Shown one piece after another: positions 1-9,962 of a stretch of 34,280 nt of DNA. The notes under the pieces were generated by a model that ran no database searches, had not been told where the DNA came from, and worked only from the letters and a program-made list of their open reading frames with translations. The translations under genes were made by a program, and so were the position numbers. Source of the stretch: Desulfuromusa sp. (GTDB lineage: Bacteria > Desulfobacterota > Desulfuromonadia > Desulfuromonadales > Geopsychrobacteraceae). Each line of letters opens with the position of its first letter. Within the stretch, counting starts at the first letter, position 1. The stretch lies in assembly GCA_027858895.1 (NCBI GenBank), contig JAQIBX010000183.1:1-34280 (forward strand), written 5' to 3'.

Positions 1-2
1 CT

Positions 3-689
3 GATCCTGACACGTACCGGGAAAAATCTGGCGATGGTGAGATCATGCTCTATGCCATGGGTGACGGCAATCATTCGTTTGCGACGGCTAAGGCCATTTG
101 GGAAAAACTCAAGCAAGAAACTGATGATCTTGAGCAGCTGATGAATTACCCGGCCCGTTTTGCCTTGGTTGAGCTGGTCAACGTTCATGACTCAGGACTT
201 GAATTTGAAGCGATTCATCGTGTGCTGTTTAACGTCAATTGTGTCCATCTCCGACAAAGGATGGAGGCCTTTTTTGCCGCAGGCAAGACGCCTCTGAGCT
301 TCACTCCTTGTGACAATTTTTCTGAGGCGGAATCGGCTGCGGAGGTCAAAGGAGATGCCCACGCATTCCCGATTATTCTAGGTGGTCGGTTCGGGGTCTG
401 CACGGTGGAGAATCCGGAATATACTTTGACGGTCGCAACATTGCAGGTGTTTCTCGATCATTACCTGCAGGAAAATCCAACTGCGCGCATCGATTATATC
501 CACGGCAAGAAATCTGTGACCGACCTCGGTAGCGAAACGGGTTGCGTGGGTTTTTACTTGCCAGCTATTTCCAAGCATGACTTGTTCAAAACAATTGTGC
601 GGGATGGGGCGTTACCGCGCAAAACGTTCTCGCTAGGTGAAGCGGATGAAAAACGCTTCTATTTGGAGTGCCGGAGGATTCAGGAATAA
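3..689 (+). CDS. DUF1015 family protein, 3' part only
   Basis: The reading frame is open to the left edge of the window, so the start lies upstream; the ATG at 45 is internal (the residues just before it, DGEI, run straight into MLYAMGDGNHS). The GDGNHSFATAKA segment is the recognisable signature of the DUF1015 family (about 400 residues, biochemical role not established; often near serine or phosphoglycerate metabolism genes). About 229 residues are visible, consistent with the C-terminal half of such a protein. A later GKKSVTDLGSETG stretch also fits the family. The downstream gene is convergent, so nothing to the right shares its transcript. Family call fairly sure; function unknown. Confidence 0.8.
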   Translation, partial: DPDTYREKSGDGEIMLYAMGDGNHSFATAKAIWEKLKQETDDLEQLMNYPARFALVELVNVHDSGLEFEAIHRVLFNVNCVHLRQRMEAFFAAGKTPLSFTPCDNFSEAESAAEVKGDAHAFPIILGGRFGVCTVENPEYTLTVATLQVFLDHYLQENPTARIDYIHGKKSVTDLGSETGCVGFYLPAISKHDLFKTIVRDGALPRKTFSLGEADEKRFYLECRRIQE

Positions 690-724
690 AAAACACCGGG
701 GTGAGCTTTACAACTCACCCCGGT
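686..724 (-). terminator. Rho-independent terminator of upp-uraA
   Basis: An 11-bp perfect inverted repeat (695-705 with 714-724, arm ACCGGGGTGAG, 8-nt loop) is followed on the minus strand by a U-rich run (complement of 686-693). It lies between two convergent genes. The plus-strand side has no T tract, so the element is chiefly a minus-strand terminator, although the stem could also slow transcription of the DUF1015 gene. Confidence 0.75.
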
Positions 725-737
725 TATAGATTGAATA

Positions 738-775
738 CCTAACAGCCTAAATATCTTCAGACTTGTTTTGCTGGT
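738..775. repeat. CCTAACAGCC intergenic repeat, copy 1
   Basis: This stretch begins CCTAACAGCCTA and ends CTTGTTTTGCTGGTT. The same two blocks, closer together, recur at 20001-20031. Both copies lie within about 50 bp of the 3' end of a minus-strand transporter gene (uraA here, a sodium symporter there). This copy lacks the long left arm that makes the second copy a hairpin. Function unknown; it looks like a dispersed intergenic repeat. Confidence 0.5.
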
Positions 776-782
776 TTATCTT

Positions 783-2102
783 TCAGGCGTCATTTCCCGC
801 TGGAAGAATCAGGTTCAATAACACCCCAACAACTCCTGCCAAGCCAATCCCGCCAAGTTTAACAATGACCAGATCAAAATTCATTCCGCCAATACCAAAG
901 ACCAGAATAATTGCAACAATCGCCAGATTGCGGGGTTGCATCAGATCGGTTCCCGCTTTAACCAGGGTATTTATACCGATAACGGCAATTGCGCCGAATA
1001 GCAGAACCATGATTCCACCCATGATCGGAACTGGAATTGAGTTCAAAAAACCACCCAGTTTACCGATAAAAGCGAGCAAAATTGCGGAAATGGCAGCCCA
1101 GGTCATGATAGCAGGATTAAATGATTTGGTTAGAGCTACTGCACCGGAAACTTCCGAGTATGTGGTATTGGGAGGGCCACCAAGAAAAGCTGCAAAACTG
1201 GTTGCAATTCCGTCGCCTAGCAGGGTGTTTTCGATGCCGGGATCTTTTACGTAGTCTTTTCCTGAAATTCCACCAATTGCCAGAACATCACCAAAATGTT
1301 CAATAGCTGGAGCGATGGCGACTGGAACAATAAACAGGATTGCTTCCAGGTTCCAGACTGGGAAGGTGAAGTCCGGCATGGCAAACCAGGGAGCCTCGGC
1401 AACCTTCTGCATTGTGATCAACGCTGGGCCGGTCCAGTTTTGTAGTGTGCCTGGATCAAAAGCAGCCTGAGTGGAGGCCGTGAATCCAGTACCGTCCAGA
1501 ATCAGCGATGTAACATAACCGGCAACGATTCCGCTTAATATCGGAATCAATTTGAACAGCCCACGGCCGAGCAGGGAAACCAGAATGGTGACCGCCAAGG
1601 CGACTCCCGCAATGATATAGGCAGTTGTTTCAGGAACCAGCCAGGCAGAACCATCACCGGTGCGCCCAGAGGCCATATGGATAGCTACCGGGGCCAGTAC
1701 CAGACCAATAACCATAATCACTGGGCCAGTAACGATTGGCGGCAGTACTTTGTGCAGGATATCTGAACCGAAGATTCGAACAACAAAACTTAGAACCGCA
1801 TAGAGTAGACCGGCAGCGGCCAGGCCGCACATGGTTCCAGCAATCCCCCATTGCCCGACACCGTAGATGATCGGGGCAATAAAAGCGAAACTGGAGGCCA
1901 GAAAGACCGGTACCCGGCCGCGGGTAATCAGTTGGAATATCAGGGTTCCAACCCCAGCGGTGAATAGCGCAACATTGGCGTTAAGTCCTGTTAGAAGAGG
2001 AACTAACACCAGTGCACCAAACGCAACAAACAGCATCTGAGCACCGAGCAGGCAGTCCTTCAGGCGAAAATTATAATCTGTGGGGGATGGGGTCTGATTC
2101 AT
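783..2102 (-). CDS. uraA: Uracil permease (NCS2 family)
   Basis: 439-residue, very hydrophobic inner-membrane protein of the nucleobase:cation symporter-2 family, which imports uracil with protons. Family features seen are the N-terminal [20 protein letters not shown] segment, the [11 protein letters not shown] segment in the middle (the Glu-His pair is in the substrate site of the family), and a following [10 protein letters not shown] segment. The ATG start is preceded by a GGAGAAGGA ribosome-binding site. It lies 35 bp downstream of upp on the same strand, and the pairing with uracil phosphoribosyltransferase argues for uracil rather than xanthine or urate as substrate: uptake followed by trapping as UMP. 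Confidence 0.92.
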   Translation of the reverse strand: MNQTPSPTDYNFRLKDCLLGAQMLFVAFGALVLVPLLTGLNANVALFTAGVGTLIFQLITRGRVPVFLASSFAFIAPIIYGVGQWGIAGTMCGLAAAGLLYAVLSFVVRIFGSDILHKVLPPIVTGPVIMVIGLVLAPVAIHMASGRTGDGSAWLVPETTAYIIAGVALAVTILVSLLGRGLFKLIPILSGIVAGYVTSLILDGTGFTASTQAAFDPGTLQNWTGPALITMQKVAEAPWFAMPDFTFPVWNLEAILFIVPVAIAPAIEHFGDVLAIGGISGKDYVKDPGIENTLLGDGIATSFAAFLGGPPNTTYSEVSGAVALTKSFNPAIMTWAAISAILLAFIGKLGGFLNSIPVPIMGGIMVLLFGAIAVIGINTLVKAGTDLMQPRNLAIVAIILVFGIGGMNFDLVIVKLGGIGLAGVVGVLLNLILPAGNDA

Positions 2103-2137
2103 GTTTTAAGTCCTTCTCCGCAAAAGGTTGTAGGGTT

Positions 2138-2764
2138 CTATTTGGTGCCAAATATTTTATCTCCGGCATCACCCAGACCGGGGAGGATATAACCGTTTTC
2201 ATTCAGCCGCTCATCAACCGACGCAACATAGATGTCAACATCTGGATGTTCTTTTTCGACTCGGGCTATCCCTTCTGGGACCGCAACCAAGAAGAGGCCA
2301 CGGATGCTGGTACATCCAGCTTTTTTCAGCATATTGATACAAGCAACCAGGGAGCCACCCGTGGCCAGCATCGGATCAAGGATCAGGGCTGTACGATTAC
2401 CTATGTTGCGGGTGAACTTTTCATAGTAGGCGACCGGCTCCAGAGTTTCCTCGTTGCGGTAGAGTCCGACAATACTGACACGGGCGCTGGGAATCAGGTC
2501 GAGAACCCCATCCATCATTCCCAGTCCGGCACGGAGAATCGGGACGACAGTAATCTTCTTCCCCTTGATTCTTTCAACGTTGACCGGACCATTCCAGCCG
2601 GTGATCGTTTCTGGCTCAGTTTTAAGATCCTTGGTAGCTTCATAGGTCAGTAATCGGGCTATTTCAGAGGCGAGTTCACGAAAATCTTTGGTGCTGATAT
2701 CGTGTTGCCGTATCAGGCCCAGTTTATGTTTGACCAAGGGATGATTGACTTCAAAAACGGCCAT
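2138..2764 (-). CDS. upp: Uracil phosphoribosyltransferase
   Basis: 208-residue cytoplasmic enzyme of pyrimidine salvage that converts uracil and PRPP to UMP and pyrophosphate. The length is normal for the family. The PRPP-binding loop is visible as [12 protein letters not shown] around residues 128-139, and the C-terminal part has the uracil-site region ending ...[17 protein letters not shown]. The ATG is preceded by AAGGAG at good spacing. It is the first gene of a two-gene operon with uraA and is divergent from the acyltransferase gene. A sigma-70-like promoter sits about 45 bp upstream, leaving a leader too short for an attenuator. Confidence 0.95.
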   Translation of the reverse strand: MAVFEVNHPLVKHKLGLIRQHDISTKDFRELASEIARLLTYEATKDLKTEPETITGWNGPVNVERIKGKKITVVPILRAGLGMMDGVLDLIPSARVSIVGLYRNEETLEPVAYYEKFTRNIGNRTALILDPMLATGGSLVACINMLKKAGCTSIRGLFLVAVPEGIARVEKEHPDVDIYVASVDERLNENGYILPGLGDAGDKIFGTK

Positions 2765-2806
2765 GTTTTTCTCCTTAGGAATGAATTTCAGCGATTTTTA
2801 CAGCGC

Positions 2807-2835
2807 AGCATAAAAGTATCGATTCGGTTGGTCAA
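2807..2835 (-). promoter_or_regulatory. Predicted sigma-70 promoter of upp-uraA
   Basis: On the minus strand a TTGACC -35 box (complement of 2830-2835) is separated by 17 bp from a TATGCT -10 box (complement of 2807-2812). The expected transcript start is roughly 35-40 bp upstream of the upp ATG. Spacing is ideal and the boxes are good, but the call rests on pattern alone. Confidence 0.55.
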
Positions 2836-2973
2836 GGATTTAGCCATTGAGATTGTGTTAGTCTTGAATAATGTATTTTTTTCTTTCGAGAAAACACCCT
2901 TTATTATCGTTGATAAGGTGCGCTATAGTGTTTGGTCGATCTGTTTGAGTTTCTTTTTCGGAGTTATTGCCAA

Positions 2974-3873
2974 ATGACGTCAGTCGCTATTAAACATCGT
3001 GCCGAATACCTTGCTCTGCGAGTGATTGCGGTAATTGTCAGATGTTTATCACGCAAGAAGGCTCTAGCTTTTGGACGTGTCGCGGGTTTTTTGGCAATGA
3101 AGGTTCTGCCGGGGCGTTATCATCTGGCAAAAGAGAATATGACCAGGGCACTGCCAGAGCTGAGTGTGGAAGAAATTGCAGAAAATGTGCGGAAGAATTT
3201 TGCACATGCCGGGATCAGTGGTGTGGAAATGTTGCGGTTGGATATGTTTAAGCCTGGCAGTGATGATATTCAACGCTATTTTGATTGTGAAAATATACAC
3301 ATAATACGAGAGGCATTAGCGCTGAACAAGGGAGTCATTCTCCTGACCGCTCATCTGGGTTTTTGGGAAGCTGGCCATTTTATCATGTCCGAACTGGGAA
3401 TCCCGTGTGCTGCTGTGGCAAAACCGCTGAAAAATCCTTTCTCCGATCGTTATTTTGAGGGGCTTCGGACATCTTTTGGCACGGAGATGCTTAATAGCCG
3501 AAAAGGTGCTCGGCGGATTTTGAAGTCATTAGGTGATAATCGAGCGGTTGTGGTTCTGCTCGATCAGCATATTTCTCCGCCGGGATCGGTGGTTACGAAG
3601 TTTTTTGGCCGCAAGGCTTACACGACTACTGCTATTGCCAATATGGCGATGAAACATCAGATCCCAATTGTTCCAGTATTTTTCCTGCGGCAATCGGATG
3701 ATCGCTATAAGGTTTGGGCAGAGCCAATGTTGACACTAACCGGTGTGGGTGAGAAGGCTGTTGTTGAAAACACCCAGGTGCTGACTAATATCATCGAAGC
3801 TGCAGTACGTAAAGATGTCAGTCAATGGTTCTGGATGCATAAACGCTGGCGGGTAAAGAAAGTGAAAAAGTAA
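2974..3873 (+). CDS. Lysophospholipid/lipid A acyltransferase (LpxL/HtrB-like)
   Basis: 299-residue protein of the LpxL/LpxM/HtrB acyltransferase family, which adds secondary acyl chains to lipid A at the inner face of the inner membrane. The catalytic H-x4-E motif is seen as HLGFWE (H127, E132). The GxxLL and VVLLDQHISPPG-like regions follow, and the basic C-terminus ends in KRWRVKKVKK. I chose the ATG at 2974 because GGAG lies 10 bp upstream; an in-frame TTG at 2932 would add 14 residues without a ribosome site. It stands alone between the divergent upp and the following prfC. Which acyl chain or substrate it uses cannot be told from the sequence. Confidence 0.85.
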   Translation: MTSVAIKHRAEYLALRVIAVIVRCLSRKKALAFGRVAGFLAMKVLPGRYHLAKENMTRALPELSVEEIAENVRKNFAHAGISGVEMLRLDMFKPGSDDIQRYFDCENIHIIREALALNKGVILLTAHLGFWEAGHFIMSELGIPCAAVAKPLKNPFSDRYFEGLRTSFGTEMLNSRKGARRILKSLGDNRAVVVLLDQHISPPGSVVTKFFGRKAYTTTAIANMAMKHQIPIVPVFFLRQSDDRYKVWAEPMLTLTGVGEKAVVENTQVLTNIIEAAVRKDVSQWFWMHKRWRVKKVKK

Positions 3874-3986
3874 GTTTAACTACCAAGGTGCAGTAGATGC
3901 TGAGTTAATCAAAATCATTTTTAGGGTTTAAAAAAAGGTGTCAAGATTTTCTCCGTGACTGTGGTTCAAAAAAAAGGATGAATTAA

Positions 3987-5573
3987 GTGAGTAAGGAATT
4001 ACAGCGAGAAATAGCCACGCGGCGGACTTTTGGTATTATCAGTCACCCGGATGCCGGTAAAACGACTTTGACCGAAAAATTATTGTTGTTCGGTGGGGCA
4101 ATCCAGATGGCTGGAACGGTCAAGGCACGGAAATCGAATCGCCATGCGACCAGTGACTGGATGAGCATTGAGAAAGAACGGGGAATTTCAGTTTCCTCGT
4201 CGGTGATGAAGTTTAATTACCGCGATTTTGAAATCAACTTACTCGACACCCCGGGTCACCAGGATTTTTCCGAGGATACCTATCGGGTTTTAACTGCCGT
4301 TGACAGCGCCCTGATGGTTATCGATAGTGCCAAGGGGGTTGAGCCACAGACTGAAAAGCTGATGGAGGTTTGCCGGATGCGTAATACACCAGTGCTGACC
4401 TTTATCAACAAACTCGATCGTGAAGGTTTAAATCCTCTCGATATTCTTGCCGATATTGAAGAGAAGTTACAGATTGAATGTTCTCCACTCTCCTGGCCAA
4501 TCGGGATGGGGAAACGCTTTAAGGGGGTTTACAATCTTTACCGCAAAGAATTGAACCTGTTTCGGTCTGGTGACGATGTTCGTAGTACCCAGACGGTTAA
4601 AGTTGCTGATTTGAATGATCCGCAACTGGATGAATTGTTGGGGAGTCAGGCAGATGAGTTGCGTGAGGATATCGCACTGTTGGAAGGTGCGGCAAATCCA
4701 TTCAGTTTTGAAGATTACCTGCGCGCCAGCCAGACGCCGGTGTTTTTTGGCAGTGCCATCAATAATTTTGGGGTGCAGGAAATGCTTGATGCTTTTGTCG
4801 AGCTGGCACCTGCGCCAGGTTTGCGGGAAACGGTGGAGCGGATTGTTGAGCCGGATGAAGAACAATTTTCCGGGTTTGTGTTTAAAATTCAGGCCAATAT
4901 GGATCCAGCTCACCGTGACCGGATCGCTTTTCTGCGGATCTGTTCCGGTAAATTTACCCGTGGGATGAAGGTGAAGCATCACCGTATCGGCAAGGATGTT
5001 GTGCTGTCGAATGCCACCATTTTTATGGCTCAGGACCGAGCCCACGTTGAAGAGGCCTATCCCGGTGATATTATCGGGTTACATAATCATGGAACCATTA
5101 AGATTGGTGATACTTTCACAACTGGAGAGTCGCTTAAATTTACTGGAATTCCCAGCTTTGCCCCGGAGCATTTCCGCCGCGTACGCTTGAAAGACCCGTT
5201 GAAATCGAAACAGTTACAGAAGGGATTGACCCAATTGGCAGAAGAAGGAGCAGTGCAGGTTTTCAAGCCGATCACCGGGGCGGAATTCATCCTTGGGGCG
5301 GTCGGTGTGCTTCAGTTTGACGTGACGATGGAGCGGCTTAAGGCCGAGTATAATGTTAATGCTGTTTACGAGGGGGTTGATTATACGACCGCACGCTGGG
5401 TCGAATGTGATGACCGGAAATTGTTTGAAGAATTTCAAAAAAAGGAACAGGGCCGTCTGGCACACGATGCCGAAGGTTTTTTGACCTATCTGGCAGCCAG
5501 TGAGTGGCGCTTGGGACATACCATGGAGCAATGGGAAGGGGTGCAGTTTCTGAAATCACGTGAACATAGCTGA
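3987..5573 (+). CDS. prfC: Peptide chain release factor 3
   Basis: 528-residue translational GTPase that recycles RF1/RF2 from the ribosome after termination. The length is typical. The G1 motif is [13 protein letters not shown] (about residues 19-31), the G3 motif [14 protein letters not shown] begins near residue 87, and the G4 motif NKLDRE is near residue 141. The start is GTG at 3987, with AAGGATG about 8 bp upstream; no better ATG exists in frame. It is followed by its own terminator at 5605-5628. The gap to the acyltransferase gene upstream is 113 bp with no clear terminator, so read-through is possible. Confidence 0.96.
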   Translation: MSKELQREIATRRTFGIISHPDAGKTTLTEKLLLFGGAIQMAGTVKARKSNRHATSDWMSIEKERGISVSSSVMKFNYRDFEINLLDTPGHQDFSEDTYRVLTAVDSALMVIDSAKGVEPQTEKLMEVCRMRNTPVLTFINKLDREGLNPLDILADIEEKLQIECSPLSWPIGMGKRFKGVYNLYRKELNLFRSGDDVRSTQTVKVADLNDPQLDELLGSQADELREDIALLEGAANPFSFEDYLRASQTPVFFGSAINNFGVQEMLDAFVELAPAPGLRETVERIVEPDEEQFSGFVFKIQANMDPAHRDRIAFLRICSGKFTRGMKVKHHRIGKDVVLSNATIFMAQDRAHVEEAYPGDIIGLHNHGTIKIGDTFTTGESLKFTGIPSFAPEHFRRVRLKDPLKSKQLQKGLTQLAEEGAVQVFKPITGAEFILGAVGVLQFDVTMERLKAEYNVNAVYEGVDYTTARWVECDDRKLFEEFQKKEQGRLAHDAEGFLTYLAASEWRLGHTMEQWEGVQFLKSREHS

Positions 5574-5604
5574 TAATAGATGGATAAAAAGCAGTATCAG
5601 AGGG

Positions 5605-5628
5605 GGGTCGCAATGCGGCCCTTTTTTT
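5605..5628 (+). terminator. Rho-independent terminator after prfC
   Basis: A 7-bp stem (GGGTCGC at 5605-5611 with GCGGCCC at 5615-5621, one G-U pair, 3-nt loop) is followed directly by seven T residues. It lies about 30 bp after the prfC stop. Confidence 0.8.
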
Positions 5629-5701
5629 GTTGTGTGTTTGGGTGAATTTCTGTTATGTTTGTTCACGTTAATTATTTATTTGTCATTTTCTTGGGACTGT
5701 C

Positions 5702-6706
5702 GTGAATAGAATCTCTTCCTATCGTTTTTGGTTACTCTTGATCTGGCTTGGTTGTCTTGTCTTTGTGTCTCCAGCTCAGGCTGAAGAGCGCTTTAAGGTG
5801 TTGGTGGTTTTCAGTTATGAGCAGGATTATCTCTGGGAGGTCGAAATCCGAGAAGAGCTGGAAAAGGTTCTCAGCCCATCTTCTGAACTCTCTTTTTTTT
5901 ATATGAATACTAAAATGGCATTGGCAGAAGGGCCGAACAAGGCTACAGAAGCATTTGCTCTTTATCAGAAGGTGCAACCGGATGGGGTTATTGCTGTTGA
6001 TGATAATGCTCAATCGCTGTTCGTTGTCCCTTACCTGAAAAACCGTGTTCCAACGCCGGTCATTTTCTGTGGGGTCAATGCGAAGCCAGAGGCTTATGGT
6101 TATCCGGCAGAGAATGTTTCAGGCATTTTGGAACGTTATCATTTTGCTGAGACCCTTTCTTTAAATCGTCAGATTGCCGGAAAAACCGAAACTTTTGCAT
6201 TAATGGTCAATGAGAGCCCCCTGGCAGATTTAATAGCCGGAGAGCTTCAAACAGAAAAAGATAAATTATCTGCAAAAATGGTTGCATTTCTCCGCCCGAA
6301 AACATTGCCACAAGCGGTTGATATGGCTCAGAATGTTCGGGATAAGGTTGACCTGCTTATGTTGCCGACCCTCAACGGGGTGGTTGACGACCAAGGAAAA
6401 CCAGTCAGTGATGCCGAAGCAATTTCTACAGTTGTTGCCGCTTTCAATAAACCGACAACGGCGACAGCGGCTTTTGCGGTGAAAAGTGGCGTACTCAGTG
6501 GCGTTCTTGCCAGCGGTCAGGAACAGGGTGAGCAAGCCGCACTGATGCTGTTACAGGCGATGCGTGGTGTGCCCATGGATCAGCTGCCAGTCACCCGCAA
6601 CTCTCATGGAAAAAGAATGATCAATGTTTCTACTCTGCAGCTCTTAGGGATTACCCCACAACCGATGGTTTTGCGGGGAGCAGAACTGGTACGAAGTGAA
6701 AAGTAA
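5702..6706 (+). CDS. Periplasmic ABC-type substrate-binding protein, orphan
   Basis: 334-residue protein with a clear signal peptide (hydrophobic core about residues 8-22, likely cleavage after AQA near residue 27). The mature part begins EERFKVLVVFSYEQDY and resembles the ABC substrate-binding family PF04392, with alternating beta/alpha segments such as PDGVIAVDDNAQ and TPVIFCGVNAKPEAYG, typical of a two-lobed periplasmic binding fold. No ABC permease or ATPase lies beside it; instead a sensor histidine kinase starts 23 bp downstream. I infer a ligand-presenting partner of that kinase rather than a transport component. The start is GTG at 5702 with GGGA a short distance upstream. The ligand is unknown. 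Confidence 0.75.
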   Translation: MNRISSYRFWLLLIWLGCLVFVSPAQAEERFKVLVVFSYEQDYLWEVEIREELEKVLSPSSELSFFYMNTKMALAEGPNKATEAFALYQKVQPDGVIAVDDNAQSLFVVPYLKNRVPTPVIFCGVNAKPEAYGYPAENVSGILERYHFAETLSLNRQIAGKTETFALMVNESPLADLIAGELQTEKDKLSAKMVAFLRPKTLPQAVDMAQNVRDKVDLLMLPTLNGVVDDQGKPVSDAEAISTVVAAFNKPTTATAAFAVKSGVLSGVLASGQEQGEQAALMLLQAMRGVPMDQLPVTRNSHGKRMINVSTLQLLGITPQPMVLRGAELVRSEK

Positions 6707-6729
6707 ACCTTCCTCTTAAGATGACCTGA

Positions 6730-9444
6730 ATGACGAGCAAACAGAATAGTCACCAATCGATTAAGGGCAGACTGAGACAAATGTCTCTGGTTGTCGTTCT
6801 GGTTTTTATCTTGATTGTCTGCGTTCTTTATTTCTCTTCCCGAAGGGTGCGCTCAAGTATCGATCAGATTGTTGAAAGCAGTTTACAGCAAACTGTAGAA
6901 AATTCGCAGGACAGCCGTGATTTTGGATTGTTGAATGCACGGTTGAGGGTTTTTGAAAATACCTTTTATCTTGACGAAAAATGGTTTGAAACTGAAAACA
7001 AAGGCCTGCAGGAAAACATCCAGAACCTGAAAATTGACATTTCTGGTTCTCACTTAGAGTCCCTGTTGGAGCAATTGCAAAAACAATTTTCTGTTTATCT
7101 GGACCGCCGTGAGTGGCTCAATTATCTTCTCCTCTGGCGTTCTGAGCAGGATAAGGATATTGGCGAACTGATCTTGTTTCTGCAAGAAATAATAGCTGAA
7201 AAAATGATCAGCGTGACACTGGAGGGTGGCGAAATTGATTATCTGGAACAGTTGGCCGTTCTCGTCTCCGGTTATCGGGAAAGTTTATTAGAAATAGCGA
7301 AACTCAATGCAGAAGAGAACCCCGCACATCTGCTTTTTGCTCTCATCGATTCCCCTATCCCGTTAAAGTCAGAATTGGATAATCTGGTTATGCGACTGGG
7401 TACTCTAACCGCTTCAGAACCACCTATTAATCGTTTAGGCCAACATTTAATCGATCATTTTGCCTACTATCAATTTCTGATGCGACAGTATCAGGTGGAG
7501 ATGGCTCGACTGGGTGAATTAACCCGGAATTTAGATCAATCAACAGCGCAAATTTTATCTGCAATGGAGCAAATAGACAAGCAGACAGCTGCGACAATAG
7601 ATGAGTCCAGGCTTGAAATTCAACATACCATCCTGACCACGGTCAGATCTGTCCAGTTTTTTTTGTTGCTGTTGGCTGTTGGGCTTTGGTTCGCACTGAG
7701 AAATCTATTCAAGAATCATATTCAAGCTCCTATGGATCGGGTCAGTGAGCGCTTGAAAACGTTTCAGCAGGGTGATCATAGTTCCCCAATGCAATTGGGT
7801 CGGAATGATGAGTGGGACGATATTGAGGCGGTTTTTAATCAAATGCTTGCGGATCTGCAAAAGGGTTTTTCCGCTTTGCAAGAATCTGAACAACGTTACC
7901 GGGAAATTTTTAACAATGCGACGGAGGGTATTTTTCGTTCTACCCTTGCCGGGCAAATGTTTGAGTTGAATCCTGCTGCAGTATCCATGCTCGGATTTGA
8001 TTCGGCTGAAGAAGCTATATCTGCTTTGTCTGATCTCGGATGTCAGCTGTATCAAGACCCGCAAGCTCGTGAGCAGATGCTTGAGAGATTGTTTGAGCAA
8101 GGGCGGACCCTTGACCATGAATCAATCATGCGGCGGAAAAATGGAGATTTGTTTTGGTCTTCGCTTAATAACCACCTGATTCGGGATGATGATGGGGAAA
8201 TTCTCTTTATTGAGGGCACTATCCGGGATATCTCTGCCCACAAGGCGGCCCAGGAATCCCTTCAGCAATTACAGTCCTACCTGCAAAATATCATTGATTC
8301 AATGCCCTCGGTGTTGATAGGTGTTGATACAAATATGCAGGTGACACACTGGAATAAACGAGCTGAACATGAAAGCATTCTCACGGCAGAACAAGCCAAG
8401 GGATTGTCCATGCCCGATGTCTTGCGATTATTTAACCCGACCACCTATGTGCCGAAACTCTCAGAGACCTTACGTACCAGAAAACCGACCCGGTTACTCA
8501 AAGTTGAAAGTAGCAAAAAGGCAAAAAATGGCAGCAGTCGTTTTTTTGATATTCTGATTTATCCACTATCTCTGACCGAGGCAGGTGGCGCGGTGATTCA
8601 TATCGACGATGTCACTGAGCGGCTGCGCCTGGAAGAAATGATGGTTCGTTCAGAAAAAATGCAATCCATTGGTGGACTCGCTGCCGGGTTGGCCCATGAA
8701 CTCAACAATCCGCTGGCAGTTATTCTGCAGAGTGTTCAGGTCTTGGGTCGGCGCTTGTCTCCCGACTTGGATCAAAACCGGAAAACGGCTCAAGAACTGG
8801 GAACAACGATTGAGACGATTGTCGAATACATTAGTCTGCGAGGCTGTGACAAAATGCTTCATTCAATCTCAAATGCAGGGCATCGTGCGGCCAAGATTGT
8901 TGAAAATGTGCAGAGTTTCAGCCGGCGGGGGGGATCCAACTTTATCCCCTGCACGATCTCAAATCTATTGGAGAGAACAGTTGAATTAGCTGGCAGTGAT
9001 CATGATATGCGGCACCATTTTGATTTCAGGAAGATTAGCATCGTTCGCGATTATCAATCAGTTCCAGACGTGTGCTGCGAGACAAGTCAGATTCAGCAGG
9101 TCTTTCTCAGCTTGTTGAAAAACGCTGCCCAAGCTCTGAGTCTTAGTATCGATGATCCACAGATGACCTTGAGGATTGTGCCTTCCGGGACCGACCATGT
9201 TTGCTTGCAAATTGAAGATAACGGATCGGGAATGGATGCGGATGTCGCGGCAAGGATTTTCGATCCCTTCTACACAACGCGAGAGGTTGGTCAAGGGACC
9301 GGACTGGGATTGTCGATTGCTTATTTCATCGTGACCCATAATCATAATGGTCGCTTGAGCGTGATCTCTGAGCCGGGTAAGGGGAGCTGCTTCGAGATAA
9401 TCTTGCCGCTGGAAAATGTCGCAGAGGTCTTTGTTCTTGAATAG
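6730..9444 (+). CDS. Membrane sensor histidine kinase with HAMP and two PAS domains
   Basis: 904 residues. TM1 is near residues 19-36, followed by a helical periplasmic sensor region of about 260 residues, TM2 near 299-316, HAMP about 316-370, PAS domains about 384-505 and 512-635, then the kinase core. The H-box is GLAAGLAHELNNPLA (phospho-acceptor H656). The ATP-binding core shows the N-box LSLLKNAAQAL, the G1 box EDNGSGMD, FDPFYTTRE and GQGTGLGLS. There is an extra segment of roughly 40 residues between the H-box helix and the next conserved helix. No receiver domain is attached and no response regulator adjoins, so its partner must be encoded elsewhere. The ribosome site before ATG 6730 is poor, suggesting translational coupling to the binding-protein gene upstream. 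Confidence 0.9.
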   Translation: MTSKQNSHQSIKGRLRQMSLVVVLVFILIVCVLYFSSRRVRSSIDQIVESSLQQTVENSQDSRDFGLLNARLRVFENTFYLDEKWFETENKGLQENIQNLKIDISGSHLESLLEQLQKQFSVYLDRREWLNYLLLWRSEQDKDIGELILFLQEIIAEKMISVTLEGGEIDYLEQLAVLVSGYRESLLEIAKLNAEENPAHLLFALIDSPIPLKSELDNLVMRLGTLTASEPPINRLGQHLIDHFAYYQFLMRQYQVEMARLGELTRNLDQSTAQILSAMEQIDKQTAATIDESRLEIQHTILTTVRSVQFFLLLLAVGLWFALRNLFKNHIQAPMDRVSERLKTFQQGDHSSPMQLGRNDEWDDIEAVFNQMLADLQKGFSALQESEQRYREIFNNATEGIFRSTLAGQMFELNPAAVSMLGFDSAEEAISALSDLGCQLYQDPQAREQMLERLFEQGRTLDHESIMRRKNGDLFWSSLNNHLIRDDDGEILFIEGTIRDISAHKAAQESLQQLQSYLQNIIDSMPSVLIGVDTNMQVTHWNKRAEHESILTAEQAKGLSMPDVLRLFNPTTYVPKLSETLRTRKPTRLLKVESSKKAKNGSSRFFDILIYPLSLTEAGGAVIHIDDVTERLRLEEMMVRSEKMQSIGGLAAGLAHELNNPLAVILQSVQVLGRRLSPDLDQNRKTAQELGTTIETIVEYISLRGCDKMLHSISNAGHRAAKIVENVQSFSRRGGSNFIPCTISNLLERTVELAGSDHDMRHHFDFRKISIVRDYQSVPDVCCETSQIQQVFLSLLKNAAQALSLSIDDPQMTLRIVPSGTDHVCLQIEDNGSGMDADVAARIFDPFYTTREVGQGTGLGLSIAYFIVTHNHNGRLSVISEPGKGSCFEIILPLENVAEVFVLE

Positions 9445-9467
9445 ATAGTGATTGGTTGGAGGTTCAG

Positions 9468-9884
9468 ATGGCAGTTATTGCTTGGAAGAGTATTTATGAA
9501 ACCGGTATTGTTGCATTGGATAATGAACATCGCGGGCTGGTTCAGGAAATTAATCGCCTTTATGAAGCGGTTCGGGACAAACGGGGAGAGGCCGTTTTAG
9601 CGGACATTCTGGCGATGCTCGAAAAATATACCGTTGATCATTTTCAACATGAAGAAAAATTGCTGGAGGAGTATCATTTTTCCGGCCTCGCAGAGCATCA
9701 AAAAATTCACCAGGAACTGATTGATGAAATTCAGGAATTTAAAAAGAGAGTAACCTCTGGTACTGAAGATCTTGCAAGGGAATTACTGACATTTCTTCGC
9801 GGGTGGTTGTTGGAGCACATTCTGAAAGTAGATAAAGAGTATGGGGCTTTTCTGGAGTCTCGAGGCGGACGGTTCATTGAGTAA
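9468..9884 (+). CDS. Bacteriohemerythrin
   Basis: 138-residue single-domain hemerythrin, a non-heme di-iron protein that binds O2 reversibly. All expected iron ligands are present: H21 (in DNEH), H58 and E62 (HFQHEE), H77 and H81 (HQKIH), and H117 and D122 (HILKVD). The N-terminus MAVIAWKS...G is typical of the short bacterial family. I chose ATG 9468 because TGGAGG lies just upstream; the in-frame TTG at 9456 lies inside that site. It starts 23 bp after the kinase gene and probably shares its transcript. Possible roles, by inference, are O2 delivery, scavenging or sensing in an organism sensitive to oxygen. Confidence 0.93.
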   Translation: MAVIAWKSIYETGIVALDNEHRGLVQEINRLYEAVRDKRGEAVLADILAMLEKYTVDHFQHEEKLLEEYHFSGLAEHQKIHQELIDEIQEFKKRVTSGTEDLARELLTFLRGWLLEHILKVDKEYGAFLESRGGRFIE

Positions 9885-9918
9885 AATCAGCCTGTAGCTT
9901 TGAAATATTCTCTGAAAT

Positions 9919-9950
9919 AAAAAGACTGTTCGGTATCGGGCAGTCTTTTT
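9919..9950 (+). terminator. Rho-independent terminator after the hemerythrin gene
   Basis: A 10-bp inverted repeat (AAAAAGACTG at 9919-9928, CAGTCTTTTT at 9941-9950, 12-nt loop) supplies its own T tract. It is symmetric enough to work on either strand, but only the plus strand has an upstream gene to end. Confidence 0.75.
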
Positions 9951-9962
9951 ATTTGATATCTC

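Noticed and set aside
2012-2653. 213-codon plus-strand frame opposite uraA and upp
   Set aside because: Antisense to two well-supported genes and their gap; no family resemblance or ribosome site.
4467-5045. 192-codon minus-strand frame inside prfC
   Set aside because: Antisense shadow of prfC; no independent evidence.
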